From Desmodesmus armatus (lineage: Eukaryota > Chlorophyta > Chlorophyceae > Sphaeropleales > Scenedesmaceae), in assembly GCA_007449985.2 (NCBI GenBank), contig VIIQ02000108.1, forward strand, positions 186,001 through 250,000: DNA of 64,000 bases, given 5' to 3'. The position numbers and the translations under genes are program-made. Every line of letters starts with the position of its first letter. The first letter of the stretch is position 1. This document shows, one piece after another, positions 46,593 to 57,247 of the stretch. Below the pieces are notes generated by a model. The model was not told the origin of the DNA. It searched no databases and saw nothing but the letters and a program-made list of their open reading frames with translations.

Positions 46593-47317
46593 TGCAGCGG
46601 GGTTCTCAGGTGGTCTGCACAAAGGACATCAAAGTCCGTCGCTGCCTCCAGGGCGGACTTTTGCGACACAGTAACAACGGTTTTAGTATATGTCTTATTT
46701 TTACTGCATCAATGGAAAATGACAATGACTCAAATCACGGCCAGACCAAACAGCCGCGACAGCAGCATGTCTCGCCCGCTCCACGGTACAAATCACTGTC
46801 TATTGTCTTTTGAAGCAGTAAAACGTACTGATGATACCATACTGGGCTCAATCAAGCATCAAATGCCACAATTGAGGGTCGCTTACGAAAAATGGCGGGA
46901 ACTTCAAGTGCAATCAGAAAATCGCAACGTGAGCACAAGCGGTTAGTCTGGGTCCATTTTGGGCCAGCACAGATGTTTGGAGTAGGCTTTGTAATCTAGC
47001 TTCGAGAACAACATCAAAAAGCTGAAGTAGTGACTCAACAGTAGCGGGCGCGAGTGGCCAACATCATAGCAACACCAAACGATTGCCTTACACCGCTTTC
47101 GACCTCCCAAATAAAGCACTGTGCTGGTACCAACACTTGCCTGCTGCATCAACAGCCGCACCTGGCCTGGCGGCATCATGCCAGCAGTTGTACAGCAGTG
47201 CAACATGTGGTGGGCTTCAGGCACTTGCTTGTCACGGCAGCAAGCCTCAACAACAAAACAACACACCGGAGGACTACAGCAGTGTTCCATCAAGCAGCCA
47301 GCTGATCGCGCCCAGAT
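46593..47317. other. M1 upstream region and M2 3' UTR
   Basis: Blocks just upstream of the M1 ATG recur upstream of M2 (GGTCTGCACAA.GACATCA.AGTC). A GGCGGGAAC motif near 46,892 also occurs upstream of M2 (near 57,560). That could be a shared promoter element, for example an E2F-like site. No gene supported. Confidence 0.4.
47088..47092 (-). terminator. TGTAA poly(A) signal of M2
   Basis: TTACA on plus is TGTAA on minus, about 226 bases beyond the M2 stop codon. Confidence 0.4.
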
Positions 47318-47985
47318 TCAAGATGAAGTCAGTGAATCCACCCCTGTCACCCCACAGCATTGACTACCGCCTGCTGGTGCGCCCGCGTCAGCCGCTGCCC
47401 ATGAGCCACCAGCAGCAGCAGCACTGATCGCCGCACACAGCGGCTTGTGCTGCTTCCAAACTGCCCGCTGACACGCACGCCCGCAGTAGCGCGCCACACG
47501 GCAGCCACCGCACACACAGCTGCGCCCTGACACTGACGCCAGCTCCGACAGCCCCGCCATGCTTGCGCAGCCGGGGTTGTTGCACATGCAGGGCACAGCA
47601 AAGGAGCACAAGGCCAGTCCTAGGGACTTGAGCCCTGGGGCATCCGTCAGAGCTGCTGCTGCATCAGACCAAAACTCCATCACAGCTGCTGCTGTGTCAG
47701 GCGAGCTGCCCTGCAAGGCTGGTGTTCCTTCAGCTGTTCCTCCACCCAGGCGTTCCTCCAGCTGTTCCTCTGGGAGTTCCTTCAGGCGTTCCTCCAAGTG
47801 TTCCGCTAGGTGTTCCTCCAACTGCTCCTCCGTGCGTTTCTGCAGGCGCCGCTCTAGCTGCTGCAGCGCTGCGTGGGGTGCATATCCAGCAGCAACAAGC
47901 TGGTCGCATGTGCTGCCTGCAGCCAGCCACTGCTGCACCTTGCCTGGGGCTTGGTCCACGTTGATCCCAAGCTTCCCCTGCCGAC

Positions 47986-47986
<1 letters not shown>

Positions 47987-48022
<36 letters not shown>
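47987..48022. repeat. (CTG)12 run encoding poly-Gln in M2
   Basis: Twelve CTG units on plus, CAG codons on minus, just before the conserved VQQWLAAGSTCDQL segment. Confidence 0.9.
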
Positions 48023-48024
<2 letters not shown>

Positions 48025-50070
48025 CCTCCCTCAGATCCGTGCTTGGTACTATCAGCATCTGCTCAGCCCACTGCATGCAGCAGCGGCCTATAATGACCAC
48101 ACTGGGCAGCATTGCAATGGTGGCTGCAGGGCCGCCCCCGCTGCATTCTGCTGCCGCTGTTGCTGCTGCTTGTGTTGCAAGCTTGCCTGTAGGTCCCGAC
48201 AGCAATGCCTGTGCTGCATCTGCAGCAACGCCACTGTACTGTGCACATGCAACCTCGCTGAGTGAGCCTTGGCTGCACCTGGCAACCTTGACCATGGTGG
48301 CCAGCAGGCTGTAAAACTGTCGCTGCATTGTGGACCCTGGCCCCGCTGCAAGCGCCAACATCACAAGAGGTGCCGGGCTGTGTGGGTAGACTACCTTCTG
48401 CAGACATACATCCAGAAGCACACCGGCAAGGTCTTCCAACAGCTTGCGTGCAGCAGCAACACCTGCCCATGCCGCTGCTGCTTCAGCAATGGTGCTGCTG
48501 CTGCCAGCGCCAACACTAGCACCATCAGCTGCTGCTACTAGCATCGCTGCTGTACGCCGCAGCGCTGCTTCAAACATGCTGGTGATGTCGAGTGCATTCG
48601 CCATGAGAGCTTCACGGGTGGCTAGGACACAGCCGTAGTGTAATTTGCTGGTGTCAGCCCCTGCTGCTGCCACTGCTGCTGCCCCTGGGGACCAGACTGT
48701 GTCCACTGCCCCGCTGGGAGCTGGCACCACTGAGCACAACAGCAGGGTCCTCATATGCAGCAAGCTCTCATACACGCCTGGTGGCAATGGACTGGGCAAC
48801 TGCTGGGGCAAAGAGGCAGACTGTTGCTGCCCCTGCTGCTGCTGCAGTTGTGTGCGGCAGAAGCGTGTCAGCAGCGGCAGCAGCTCAGTCAGCAGAGCTT
48901 CTGTGGGTGCCAAAGCACACCATTCGACAGGCTGCTGCTGCTGCCCTGGTGGGGACTGCAGCTGGTGCTGGTGCTGTGGCAGTACTGGTGACTGCTGCTG
49001 CTGCCTTGGTGGTGACGGCTGCTGCTGCTGCTGCTGCCGTGGTGGCGGCTGTTGGTGCTGCTCGGGCACAGATGGCAGCAGCTGCAGGGCCTGCAGTGGG
49101 CCCCTGCAGGCGACTGGCCTACGCAGCTTGTGCTGGCCGGCCAACTTCCACAGAAGGTACAGGGAATCGCACTGCAGCTTGTACACCTCAGCACGTGCTG
49201 CTTGAGCTCCAGAGAAGCTGTCAGGTATGCTTGCTGTCAACTGCAGTAGCGCCAGGGTGAGCAGCATGTCTGTCTCCAGCTGCAGCAGCATCTCCGCAGA
49301 GAGGGACCCGCTGCCAGTATGTATGGCATACAGCCCTTTCAGAACCTGTGCACATGAACCAAAGATCAGGCAGCATGACAGCCAGCCACGGTGTTCAAGT
49401 AATGGTATTGCTAAGAGCAGCAAGGTAGGGAGAGGCATGTGCAAGCAAGACGCAACCAGGATTTTCGAGCCTGATCTGCAAGATAGCTCCTGCATGCCTA
49501 GATTAAAGCAATGAAGGCAATTGTCCTCGTGACATCTCCCCCGGGCTGTGGCGGGGGTACAAAGCAGGGTGCACTAAATTGAAGATGTTTACACACATGC
49601 CAGCACACTATGGTGACGCAGCGCCTGCATGATCAGCCATGCCGGCTGCAGTGGTCCTATTTGGTTTGATAAGTGGGCCGCCGCCTGACAGCATGCCTGG
49701 CCCCCACTCTCCTGCACAATCTGGTGCTGGCAGCGTCGCAGGAGTGTCGCACCACACTGGCGCCGTGTCAGATCAGCGCTGACTGTCCGTCTACCCATAC
49801 AACTGTCAACCTCATAATGCGCAACTGCTTAGAGCAAACCCAGCAGATCTGCAATAAGCCTGACAGGACTGTTGCCCTGGGCCACTCACCTGGTGCCTGA
49901 CTACAGACTGGTAGGCTGTCAACCAGGCGTACAACGCGTGTATGGTTGTGAGCCCCAGTCGCTTGTCCACCGTCGCGGCCTGCAATACCGTCTCCCTGGT
50001 GATGCCCAGAACATCAAACAAGCTGCAGGACAGGGGCATCAGGCTGTCAAGCCGCACGCCATTGTCGAGG

Positions 50071-50075
50071 CTACT
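50071..50075. repeat. Target-site duplication CTACT, left
   Basis: CTACT directly precedes the left LTR and recurs directly after the right LTR at 55101-55105. A 5-bp duplication is typical of LTR-element integration. Confidence 0.9.
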
Positions 50076-50555
50076 TGTAGTGATCAAGGCGGCTTGGGAG
50101 AGGCTCTGTTGGGAGAGCATCTTTCCCTGTGTTGAGTAAGTTATCATGTTGTGAGTATCTGAGGAGCATTCTGGCTTATGGATGATGTGGGTCAGTCAGT
50201 TGACCCTTGATCCAGAGTGTGACAGTTATGTGGGTCAACTCTGTGAAGCTCATCAAAGGCTGGCGCCGTTCGGTGCTGGTCACCTTTGTCGTCCCTAGTG
50301 GATTGGCTTGGTCAGTCATGCTTCCTTTTGTAAGTCACAGTACATGATCCATCCATGAAGCCTCCCTCTACAGAGTATGGCTTGAGTTGAGGCAGGACAG
50401 ACTTCTCAAGGCCTATGCCAGTTTAGTCTAGTCTTTCAGTCCCCTCGTCGACTCCTGTGCCTATCATGAAAGGCTCACGCTTCCTATCACGCAGAATCCA
50501 TCAGGACACAGCCTGTCCAGCCTGTTCTCCAGAGATCGAGGGGCTAATCAGTTCA
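50076..50555 (+). repeat. 5' LTR (480 bp)
   Basis: Begins TGTAGTGATCAAGG and ends GGCTAATCAGTTCA. The same sequence recurs at 54621-55100. Short internal inverted motifs (GTTGACCC / GGGTCAAC) lie about 80-130 bases in. Confidence 0.92.
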
Positions 50556-50556
50556 G

Positions 50557-50569
50557 TGGTAGCGGAGAC
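50557..50569 (+). promoter_or_regulatory. Candidate primer-binding site
   Basis: TGGTAGCGGAGAC lies one base after the LTR. It starts TGG, complementary to a tRNA CCA tail, and resembles initiator-Met tRNA sites (TGGTATCAGAGC) with several mismatches. The primer tRNA is not certain. Confidence 0.5.
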
Positions 50570-53500
50570 ATGGCATTCGTTTGCTCTTCTATGGGCGAAC
50601 GACGGGTGTTTGCTATGCAGTTTCCCCTGTTGGCAAACGACGAAGCTGCTGGTGTGGGACAGCAGTACCGTTTCTGGAGGACAGCAATGCTCGACTGACC
50701 GATGGGACAAGTAAGGAGGACAAAGCGTCTGTGTGTGTTGTAAGCAGCGCGTCTTCAAAGTGCAGCGCGTGCTCGGAGCTGCAGTGAAAATGAGACAGTA
50801 ACTGCCAGGAGCAGTATCAGCAAGCACAGTTGCAGTTGCTGGGTACAGTGGCAGCAAGCAAGTGCTGGAGGAGCATGTTGATTGCTACAGTGAGCTGCTG
50901 TCGGAATGGTTTTGCTGCATGCCTCTACCTTCCATGAGACTCTCCAGTGTGGATTGAGCATTTCCCCTCCTGGGTGTAGGCAGTATTCTTGCACACATGA
51001 AGCAGTGAGGTGTTTCCCCCTACCACACAGTTGTGTGTCTGTGTGTTGTGTCAGGTTCTGCCCCAGGTTGTAGTGTCACCTGCTGTTGAGCCTTGCCTTG
51101 CCTGAAGGCTTATGTCTGGCCTGGCTTGTGCTTCAGCCCTTCTGCCCTGACAGTGCATGTGAAAGGCAGCTACTGGGCTTGTCAGCCAGTGGTTTTGTCA
51201 GCTGTCAGATCCATGTTTCCTTGTTCCTGTGGTTCCTGTGGTAGAGTGGTTGTGCTTTGTGCACGGCAGCAGCAGGCCTGAGCATTTCAGTTGCGCAGGC
51301 AAGCTACATGAGTGTAGCGCAGCATCACGTGCACTGGTTTGGACTCACTTGTGCTGTGTTGTGCTGTGCTGTGCTGTTCTGTGCAAGATGTGTGCTGCTT
51401 GGATGCTGTAGTGTTAGGCGCTGGACTTGCACTACAGGTGCGCAGGAAAGTTATGTGGTTGTGTCTTTGGTGCAAGCAGCAGTATGGCGCTCAGTGTGAT
51501 GTGTCCCTTGTGACGGTGGTCAGCATGTGTTGGTGCTTGGAAGTTGTGTGTTCAGTGTGTGAGTTGTGTGTTTGGAGAATGCCTTGCTCTGACATGGGAG
51601 AGGAACACGGCACACGGGGAGCTCAGTGTCAAATGCACAGTCCCTGATGTTGGGTAAGACACTAGGTGGAGTTGCGTGAGCGAAGTACAGTTCTGCCTCC
51701 CTAGTTGTCCTTGTGGTGGTGCTGTGGTGTTCCAGTGGTGGCTCATTGTGGTGTAGGCTAGTCCCCCGCAAGCTCAAGAGCCGTGTGTCAATCCGCAGTA
51801 GCATCAGGTCGCGCCTGGTGTATGAGGCTCGCATGCATACCCTCGTAAGTCGCTGGCGCATGTGTCAAGATATGGGGTTGCATTGCGGAGTGCTTTGTTC
51901 AGCAAGTACCAGACTTTCCAGTGCATGGGCCCGTTCATGGCACACAGCGCATGACTCTTTGTGAGTGAGAGAAGCCCACCTGCTGGCCCCAGGTGTTTCT
52001 CTTGTCATGGCTGCAATATGTGCACGCACCCTCCTCAACGCCTTTACGGTCTATATCGGCGGGCATTGGTTGAAACCCGGTGTGGTGGAGGTACCGCCTG
52101 GTTGTTTGTGTGTTGTTCTGCTGACCTGCGTGGTTGCACTGAGTCAGAGGTCCATGCTTGTGTGGCATTTGGCCCTGAGCATGTGACAAGGTTGCTCATG
52201 CTGTGGTAGTGCTACTTACTTTGTGGGTGACCCCCAAGTTCTTGTGTGCACTCCAGTATGTGGCACAGAGGCATCTGCACCGTGAAAGTCTTGTTGGTGC
52301 AGGGGTGGTGTTTGTGAAGAAGCCCTATCCATGGTGTGTCTGATACGACCAATGAAGTGCGTTTTGTGTGCTGAAGCAAAAGCTCTGTAGAAGTTGTTCA
52401 GAGCGCTGATTGTCATTTGAATGGATGTTGTTGTGTGCTGATGTTGTCAGTTCAGTGTGTGATGAAGGCTGCATCGGTGTTCCTGTAAGCCGTGGCAGCA
52501 TTGGGATGATGTATGTGTGATGCAGAGACCAGATCCTTGTGGTGTTTTGGTTGTGAGGTTGTCAGTGCCATTGCATCGTGGCCGTTGAAGTCAAAGCAGG
52601 ACAGCTGGAGCCCTCTTGCTGAGAAGCAGTACACCGCCTGCAAGCATGGCTATGTCGGCTGCATGGTAGTCAAAGTTGTGTATGCTTACTGTTGTGGCGA
52701 TCCCGACAGGCTCAACGTGGAGAGGACAGAGTTCAGCTACATGTTTGGTTGAAGCCCTTTGCATGGTTACTTGACATGCCTGCAGTGTGATGACGTGTGT
52801 GTAGACACAGGAAGGAGTTCTGTGGTTGGCAGTCTTGTGGCTGCGACTGGCTGCCGTGTGGAAGTGTACTCCGTGGTTGTGCATGTGAAGCAAGCCGTGA
52901 TGCTAGCTTGTGTGTCAAGAAGCTTCAGTGTTGCAGTAGTCCTGACGGACAACAGTCAATGGCCGGGTGTACACTGTGAGTTTATCTGGCTGATGTGCAT
53001 CAGTGGCGTGCCGCATCTTCAGGCATTGTGCACACGCTTGTGTAGACGCTGATTGTTGCAGTGGCTAGATTGCCAATGTGTTCCACGGTAGTATGGCTTG
53101 TCGTTTTCTGGTCCTGAAAGCGTTGGGCTGTGGTCACATGTCAGCCTATCTTTCGAAGTGGTGGCCGGTGTGTTGTGCATGTTGACGCAGTTGGTAAAGG
53201 CATCTGCCTTGAAGGAGCTCTTTGAAGCATTGCCGATGAGGCATTGTCGTGTGCTGGAGCTACCCTATGCAGTCCCATATTGCATGTTGACATGGTGCAC
53301 GCAGTGGTGTGTTCAAAGTTGGCAAGCAGTTTGGGTGTGTGTTTTTGTTGTGCTTTGTTGCTGGTTTGCACTGTGAGCACAGGTACACTCAGTTTGGTTG
53401 TCAAGTTGTGTGCTGCAGAGCGACATCTGCCTCCTACTGAGTGCTTTGCAGTTCTTGGGTGCTGGTGTACGAGCTTGTGTTCGCGGCTGTGCTCTGCAAG

Positions 53501-54606
53501 CGTGTCGCACTCTTGCAAATACTAGGGGTTTGTATCGGCGTTTTGTCGTCTTGTGTGACAGTGCGGCGTGTTGGCCTAGCGCCCTGCCGCTTGTCCACTA
53601 TGGCAACGCAAGTGTCGCCATCTCGGTTTTGCGCTGTGGTTCGCGTTGTGTGTGTGTGTTGGCTACTTTGGCTATTCCCAGCGTTCTTGCAGGGTTTATG
53701 GTTGTCGTGTGGCGATCGCGCTTTGGCTTGGTTGGCGGGACTCGCTAAATCGCGTGAGTGGCATCGACGAGCAGTAGCATCGCTCGTGTGACAGGGAGCG
53801 GCGCAACTGCATAGCCCTGTTGGCGTTTGTATGCTGGCGCTGTGCGTTGTGGATGTGTTCTTCTGCACGCTGCACAATGGAGACAACTTCGTGGCTTGTT
53901 GCAGTCTTGAGTTGTATGCAGGCTGCAGAGGTTGTGTTTCACAGGCAGTGCAAGCCAGTGTGTCTTCTGAGGTGTTGTGTGCTTGTGTAAGGTTGTCAGT
54001 GGATGGTTTCTGGCAAGTGCATGTTTGTGCTCATTCTGAGTGCCTTTGGGTGGTCAGATTCCTGGAGACGACGACTGTGTTGCGTGACTGCTGTGCTCTG
54101 AGTTGTAGACAGCAGCAACGGTGACAGTGTGTCAGGACATGGTGGCGAGATCTTTGTGCGTACGCCATCTGTGATGAGGTCAGTTGCGCTGTCAGTTGGC
54201 GCAAAGGTTTTGGTGCTGAGCAAGTGTCATGGTTGTGTTGTGACAGCTGGGCAGATATCGATGCTGTTGGTAGGTCGAAGGTGTGGTAGGTGTTGGTGAA
54301 CTGCATTTTGCAGAAGGCTAGGCATTCATCTCTCCTTTGCTTTCATGCGGGTTTTGTTAGCTGTACCTGGAGGCCAGTGCGTGCCGAACAGCTCCATGCA
54401 TCCTTTGTCCTTGCCTATGCCTTGTCGTGAAGTTTGGGCAGTTTTCAGTTGCAGTTCAGTTGCGTCTGTCACGGGTCGGTGGTTTGACGCACTTGGTGTT
54501 ACCCGCCCGTTGATCAGTATCCCCCTTTCCTACTGTGGTGCTTCCCCTTGGCTTCGTGTTGGCTTGACTTCGTCCGGCCGTCAGGCAACGAGGGCGTTGC
54601 CTTGGT

Positions 54607-54615
54607 GAGAGGGAG
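54607..54615 (+). promoter_or_regulatory. Candidate polypurine tract
   Basis: GAGAGGGAG lies five bases before the 3' LTR, where plus-strand synthesis would be primed. Confidence 0.45.
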
Positions 54616-54620
54616 CCGCG

Positions 54621-55100
54621 TGTAGTGATCAAGGCGGCTTGGGAGAGGCTCTGTTGGGAGAGCATCTTTCCCTGTGTTGAGTAAGTTATCATGTTGTGAG
54701 TATCTGAGGAGCATTCTGGCTTATGGATGATGTGGGTCAGTCAGTTGACCCTTGATCCAGAGTGTGACAGTTATGTGGGTCAACTCTGTGAAGCTCATCA
54801 AAGGCTGGCGCCGTTCGGTGCTGGTCACCTTTGTCGTCCCTAGTGGATTGGCTTGGTCAGTCATGCTTCCTTTTGTAAGTCACAGTACATGATCCATCCA
54901 TGAAGCCTCCCTCTACAGAGTATGGCTTGAGTTGAGGCAGGACAGACTTCTCAAGGCCTATGCCAGTTTAGTCTAGTCTTTCAGTCCCCTCGTCGACTCC
55001 TGTGCCTATCATGAAAGGCTCACGCTTCCTATCACGCAGAATCCATCAGGACACAGCCTGTCCAGCCTGTTCTCCAGAGATCGAGGGGCTAATCAGTTCA
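54621..55100 (+). repeat. 3' LTR (480 bp)
   Basis: Same length and, over the stretches read, the same sequence as the 5' LTR. It is followed directly by CTACT. Confidence 0.92.
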
Positions 55101-55105
55101 CTACT
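55101..55105. repeat. Target-site duplication CTACT, right
   Basis: Second copy of the 5-bp duplication. M2 coding sequence resumes beyond it in the poly-Ser stretch (NSSSS). Confidence 0.9.
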
Positions 55106-56475
55106 GCTGCTGTTGCCACCCCCGCCGTCACCGCCGCCGCTGCTGCTGCTGCTGCTGCCACCAGCCTGTTCCAGCGGCGGCTGATATCGGCCAGCATGGG
55201 GTGATCGTCGTCCTGATCTGCTCCCTCCGCTGCTGCTGCTGCTGCTGCTGGCTGCGGGTGCAGCTGCTGTCGGGCCGCTGGTGTCCAGCCTCAGCACGAC
55301 AGCGAGCAGTGCGATAGCGAGGCACGATGCAAACTCCGGCAACACCAGCAGCGCGGCAGCGCCAGACAGCGACTGCAGCTGCCTCGGCTTGACGGCAATC
55401 ACTTCGAATGCCAGCAAGAACAGACTGCTCAGCACAGAGGTCAGGGCCCCGTCCGTTTGAGTCACAATGGAGTCGATGAGGACTCCGAGTGGCTGCTGCT
55501 GCCTTAGCGCCCGAATCCTGCTGTGGGACTGTATCGCAATGAGACTTAGGCTAACTGCTGAGGGTGCCGCAAGCCAAGCTGCGCTGCAGACATTGTGCCC
55601 TTCTGCTGCCAGGAAATTGCTGGCCAGTGAGAAGGTGTACAGCAGATCGCTGCAGCACGTTTCTGTCGTAGCTATCCGCTGCACGAGCTCACTCAAGTGC
55701 TGGATGTTGTATGGGGCAGCACTTCTAGCTGACAGGAACGCTACGTCTGCTTTGAGCAGTGCCGCTGTAACAATCATGCCAGGCCCCAGGTGATCTAGCA
55801 GCTTAGAATCAACCAGCTGCTGCCGCACAGTGGCTGCAGCACGGGACGTAGGAGATGCTCCAACGACTTTCATGGCTGCGCGCAGCCATGCGTTCAGGGC
55901 AATGCAAGCCATGCTCAGCACATGCGCTTGCACATGTCGCTGCTGCAGGGCCAGCACGCACTGTCCCGCCAACAGGCATGTTGCCTGCATGCAGCAGTTA
56001 GCAGGGATAAACAGCAGCCTATTGGTTTGACAAGGCGGATTGGGTCACAAATGCGCCTTACTAATGAATCAGCAGCTTATTTGTCATGCACTGCATGTGT
56101 CCAAGCCATGAATGCACCCAAGTCAGCTGGGACAGTCTGTCAATCTGCAGCCCTCGTGCTGCTGTGTGCACAAGCTGCAGTCAATGTCTAAGGGGTATGC
56201 TGGTCTGCATTTCTACGAGCAATAATGAGTGAAGCAAATAAAATAGCATATAAAAGAGCATCATGACATGATGTCAGCACGCATCACCCACCTGCACGTC
56301 CTGCACAAGCTTCTTCCATGCTGCATGTGGCAGGGGTGGCTGCTGCTGAAGGCTTTGCACACGCAGCAGGAATTCACCCAGAGTGTGGGCAGCTTCCACC
56401 GCTCCTACATCCCGCCAGTCTGTTTTCACCGCGTTTCCCAGCTCCACGATGCATGCCATCCAGGAGGTAACTACA

Positions 56476-57247
56476 CTTGTGGCCTCAATTCCGGCTCATG
56501 AATCAAAGGGCCGATCTCAGCCTGTCAGGACTTTATATAACAACCGCAAACGATTAACTTTGACTAAACAACAACGTTTGAGCAATTTGAGGCTGTGGTA
56601 TGGCCTACTTAAAGATATCCAAACCTGCTGCACATCAGATGGGGGCCCAATTCCGGCTGAAGCATATTTCGGTGCTTGTAGAGCTGTGATCAGACAATGT
56701 GTTGTTCTGAATCCAAAACAAGTTTTTTGAAGCGTTCTCAAGGGTGTCAGCGGTGCAGCAGGGACCGATTGGTGGCAGTACAAGAGATGTGTGCAGCTAC
56801 AGTCTGGTGGGTGCAGCTCTCACGATGCACGACTTCGAACAGCTCAAAACACTTGAAAATTGTGTGATACCCGTCTGATGTTTTTCTTGACCGCAGTGTA
56901 TGGCAAAACAAGGGTGTGTGGGCAAATCCTCCAGCAGGCACCCCGCAGCAGCAGCCAGAGCATGTTGATGAAACCCCATGCTGCCGGCAACATCTCAAAA
57001 GTGATGTTCCGTACTATGAACGGCATTTGAGGTGTCCTGGTGGCGTAGCCAGAGAGTTGCACCTCCTGAGCAGTGACCATCTCGATCTGCATAAGTCACA
57101 TCGCCGTTCCCAGCCCCACCCAGCTGTTTAAAAAGTTGAGTCTACTTGAAATAATCATCAAAAAATCACGTATTTTTTGTGGGAGCTCTAACGCCCTGGT
57201 GTGTCTTTAGCCGGAATTAGGCCCAGCCGGAATTAGGGCCCCAGGTG
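56476..57247. mobile_element. 772-bp inverted-repeat element inserted in M2 exon 1
   Basis: TACA flanks both sides (56472-56475 and 57248-57251). The left end CTTGTGGCCTCAATTCCGGCT and the reverse-complemented right end CACCTGGGGCCCTAATTCCGGC share an imperfect terminal repeat with the core AATTCCGGCT. That core recurs inside (56,648) and again near the right end. M1 and M3 both lack the insert, which interrupts the MANAVV start of M2. Superfamily unassigned. Internal open frames suggest a decayed or captured coding segment. Confidence 0.75.
56500..57131 (+). CDS. Possible two-exon coding remnant inside the 772-bp element
   Basis: An open frame to 56,730 includes LTLTKQQRLSNLRLWYGLL and GGPIPAEAYFGACRAVIRQC. 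A second open frame, 56,916-57,131, includes GVARELHLLSSDHLDLHK. A GT...CGCAG intron (about 56,717-56,895) could join them. Composition looks protein-like, but I recognise no family. It may be a shrunken transposase or a captured host fragment. Exact boundaries are uncertain. Confidence 0.3.

Larger units (their letters stand above)
50076..55100 (+). mobile_element. Non-autonomous LTR retrotransposon (LARD-like), 5,025 bp, inserted in M2 exon 2
   Basis: Two 480-bp direct repeats with TG...CA ends enclose a 4,065-bp interior. A 5-bp target duplication flanks the whole. A candidate primer-binding site (TGGTAGCGGAGAC at 50557) and a purine tract before the right LTR set the orientation as plus. 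The interior has no gag, protease, reverse transcriptase, RNase H or integrase reading frame; its longest open frames are about 120 codons and look random. It must be mobilised in trans. The interior plus strand is strikingly G/T-rich. The two LTRs appear identical in the stretches compared, so insertion is recent. Confidence 0.92.

Noticed and set aside
50556..54620. Degenerate gag-pol in the LTR interior
   Set aside because: No open frame beyond about 125 codons and no reverse transcriptase or integrase motif seen in any frame; the identical-looking LTRs also argue against decay of an old coding element.
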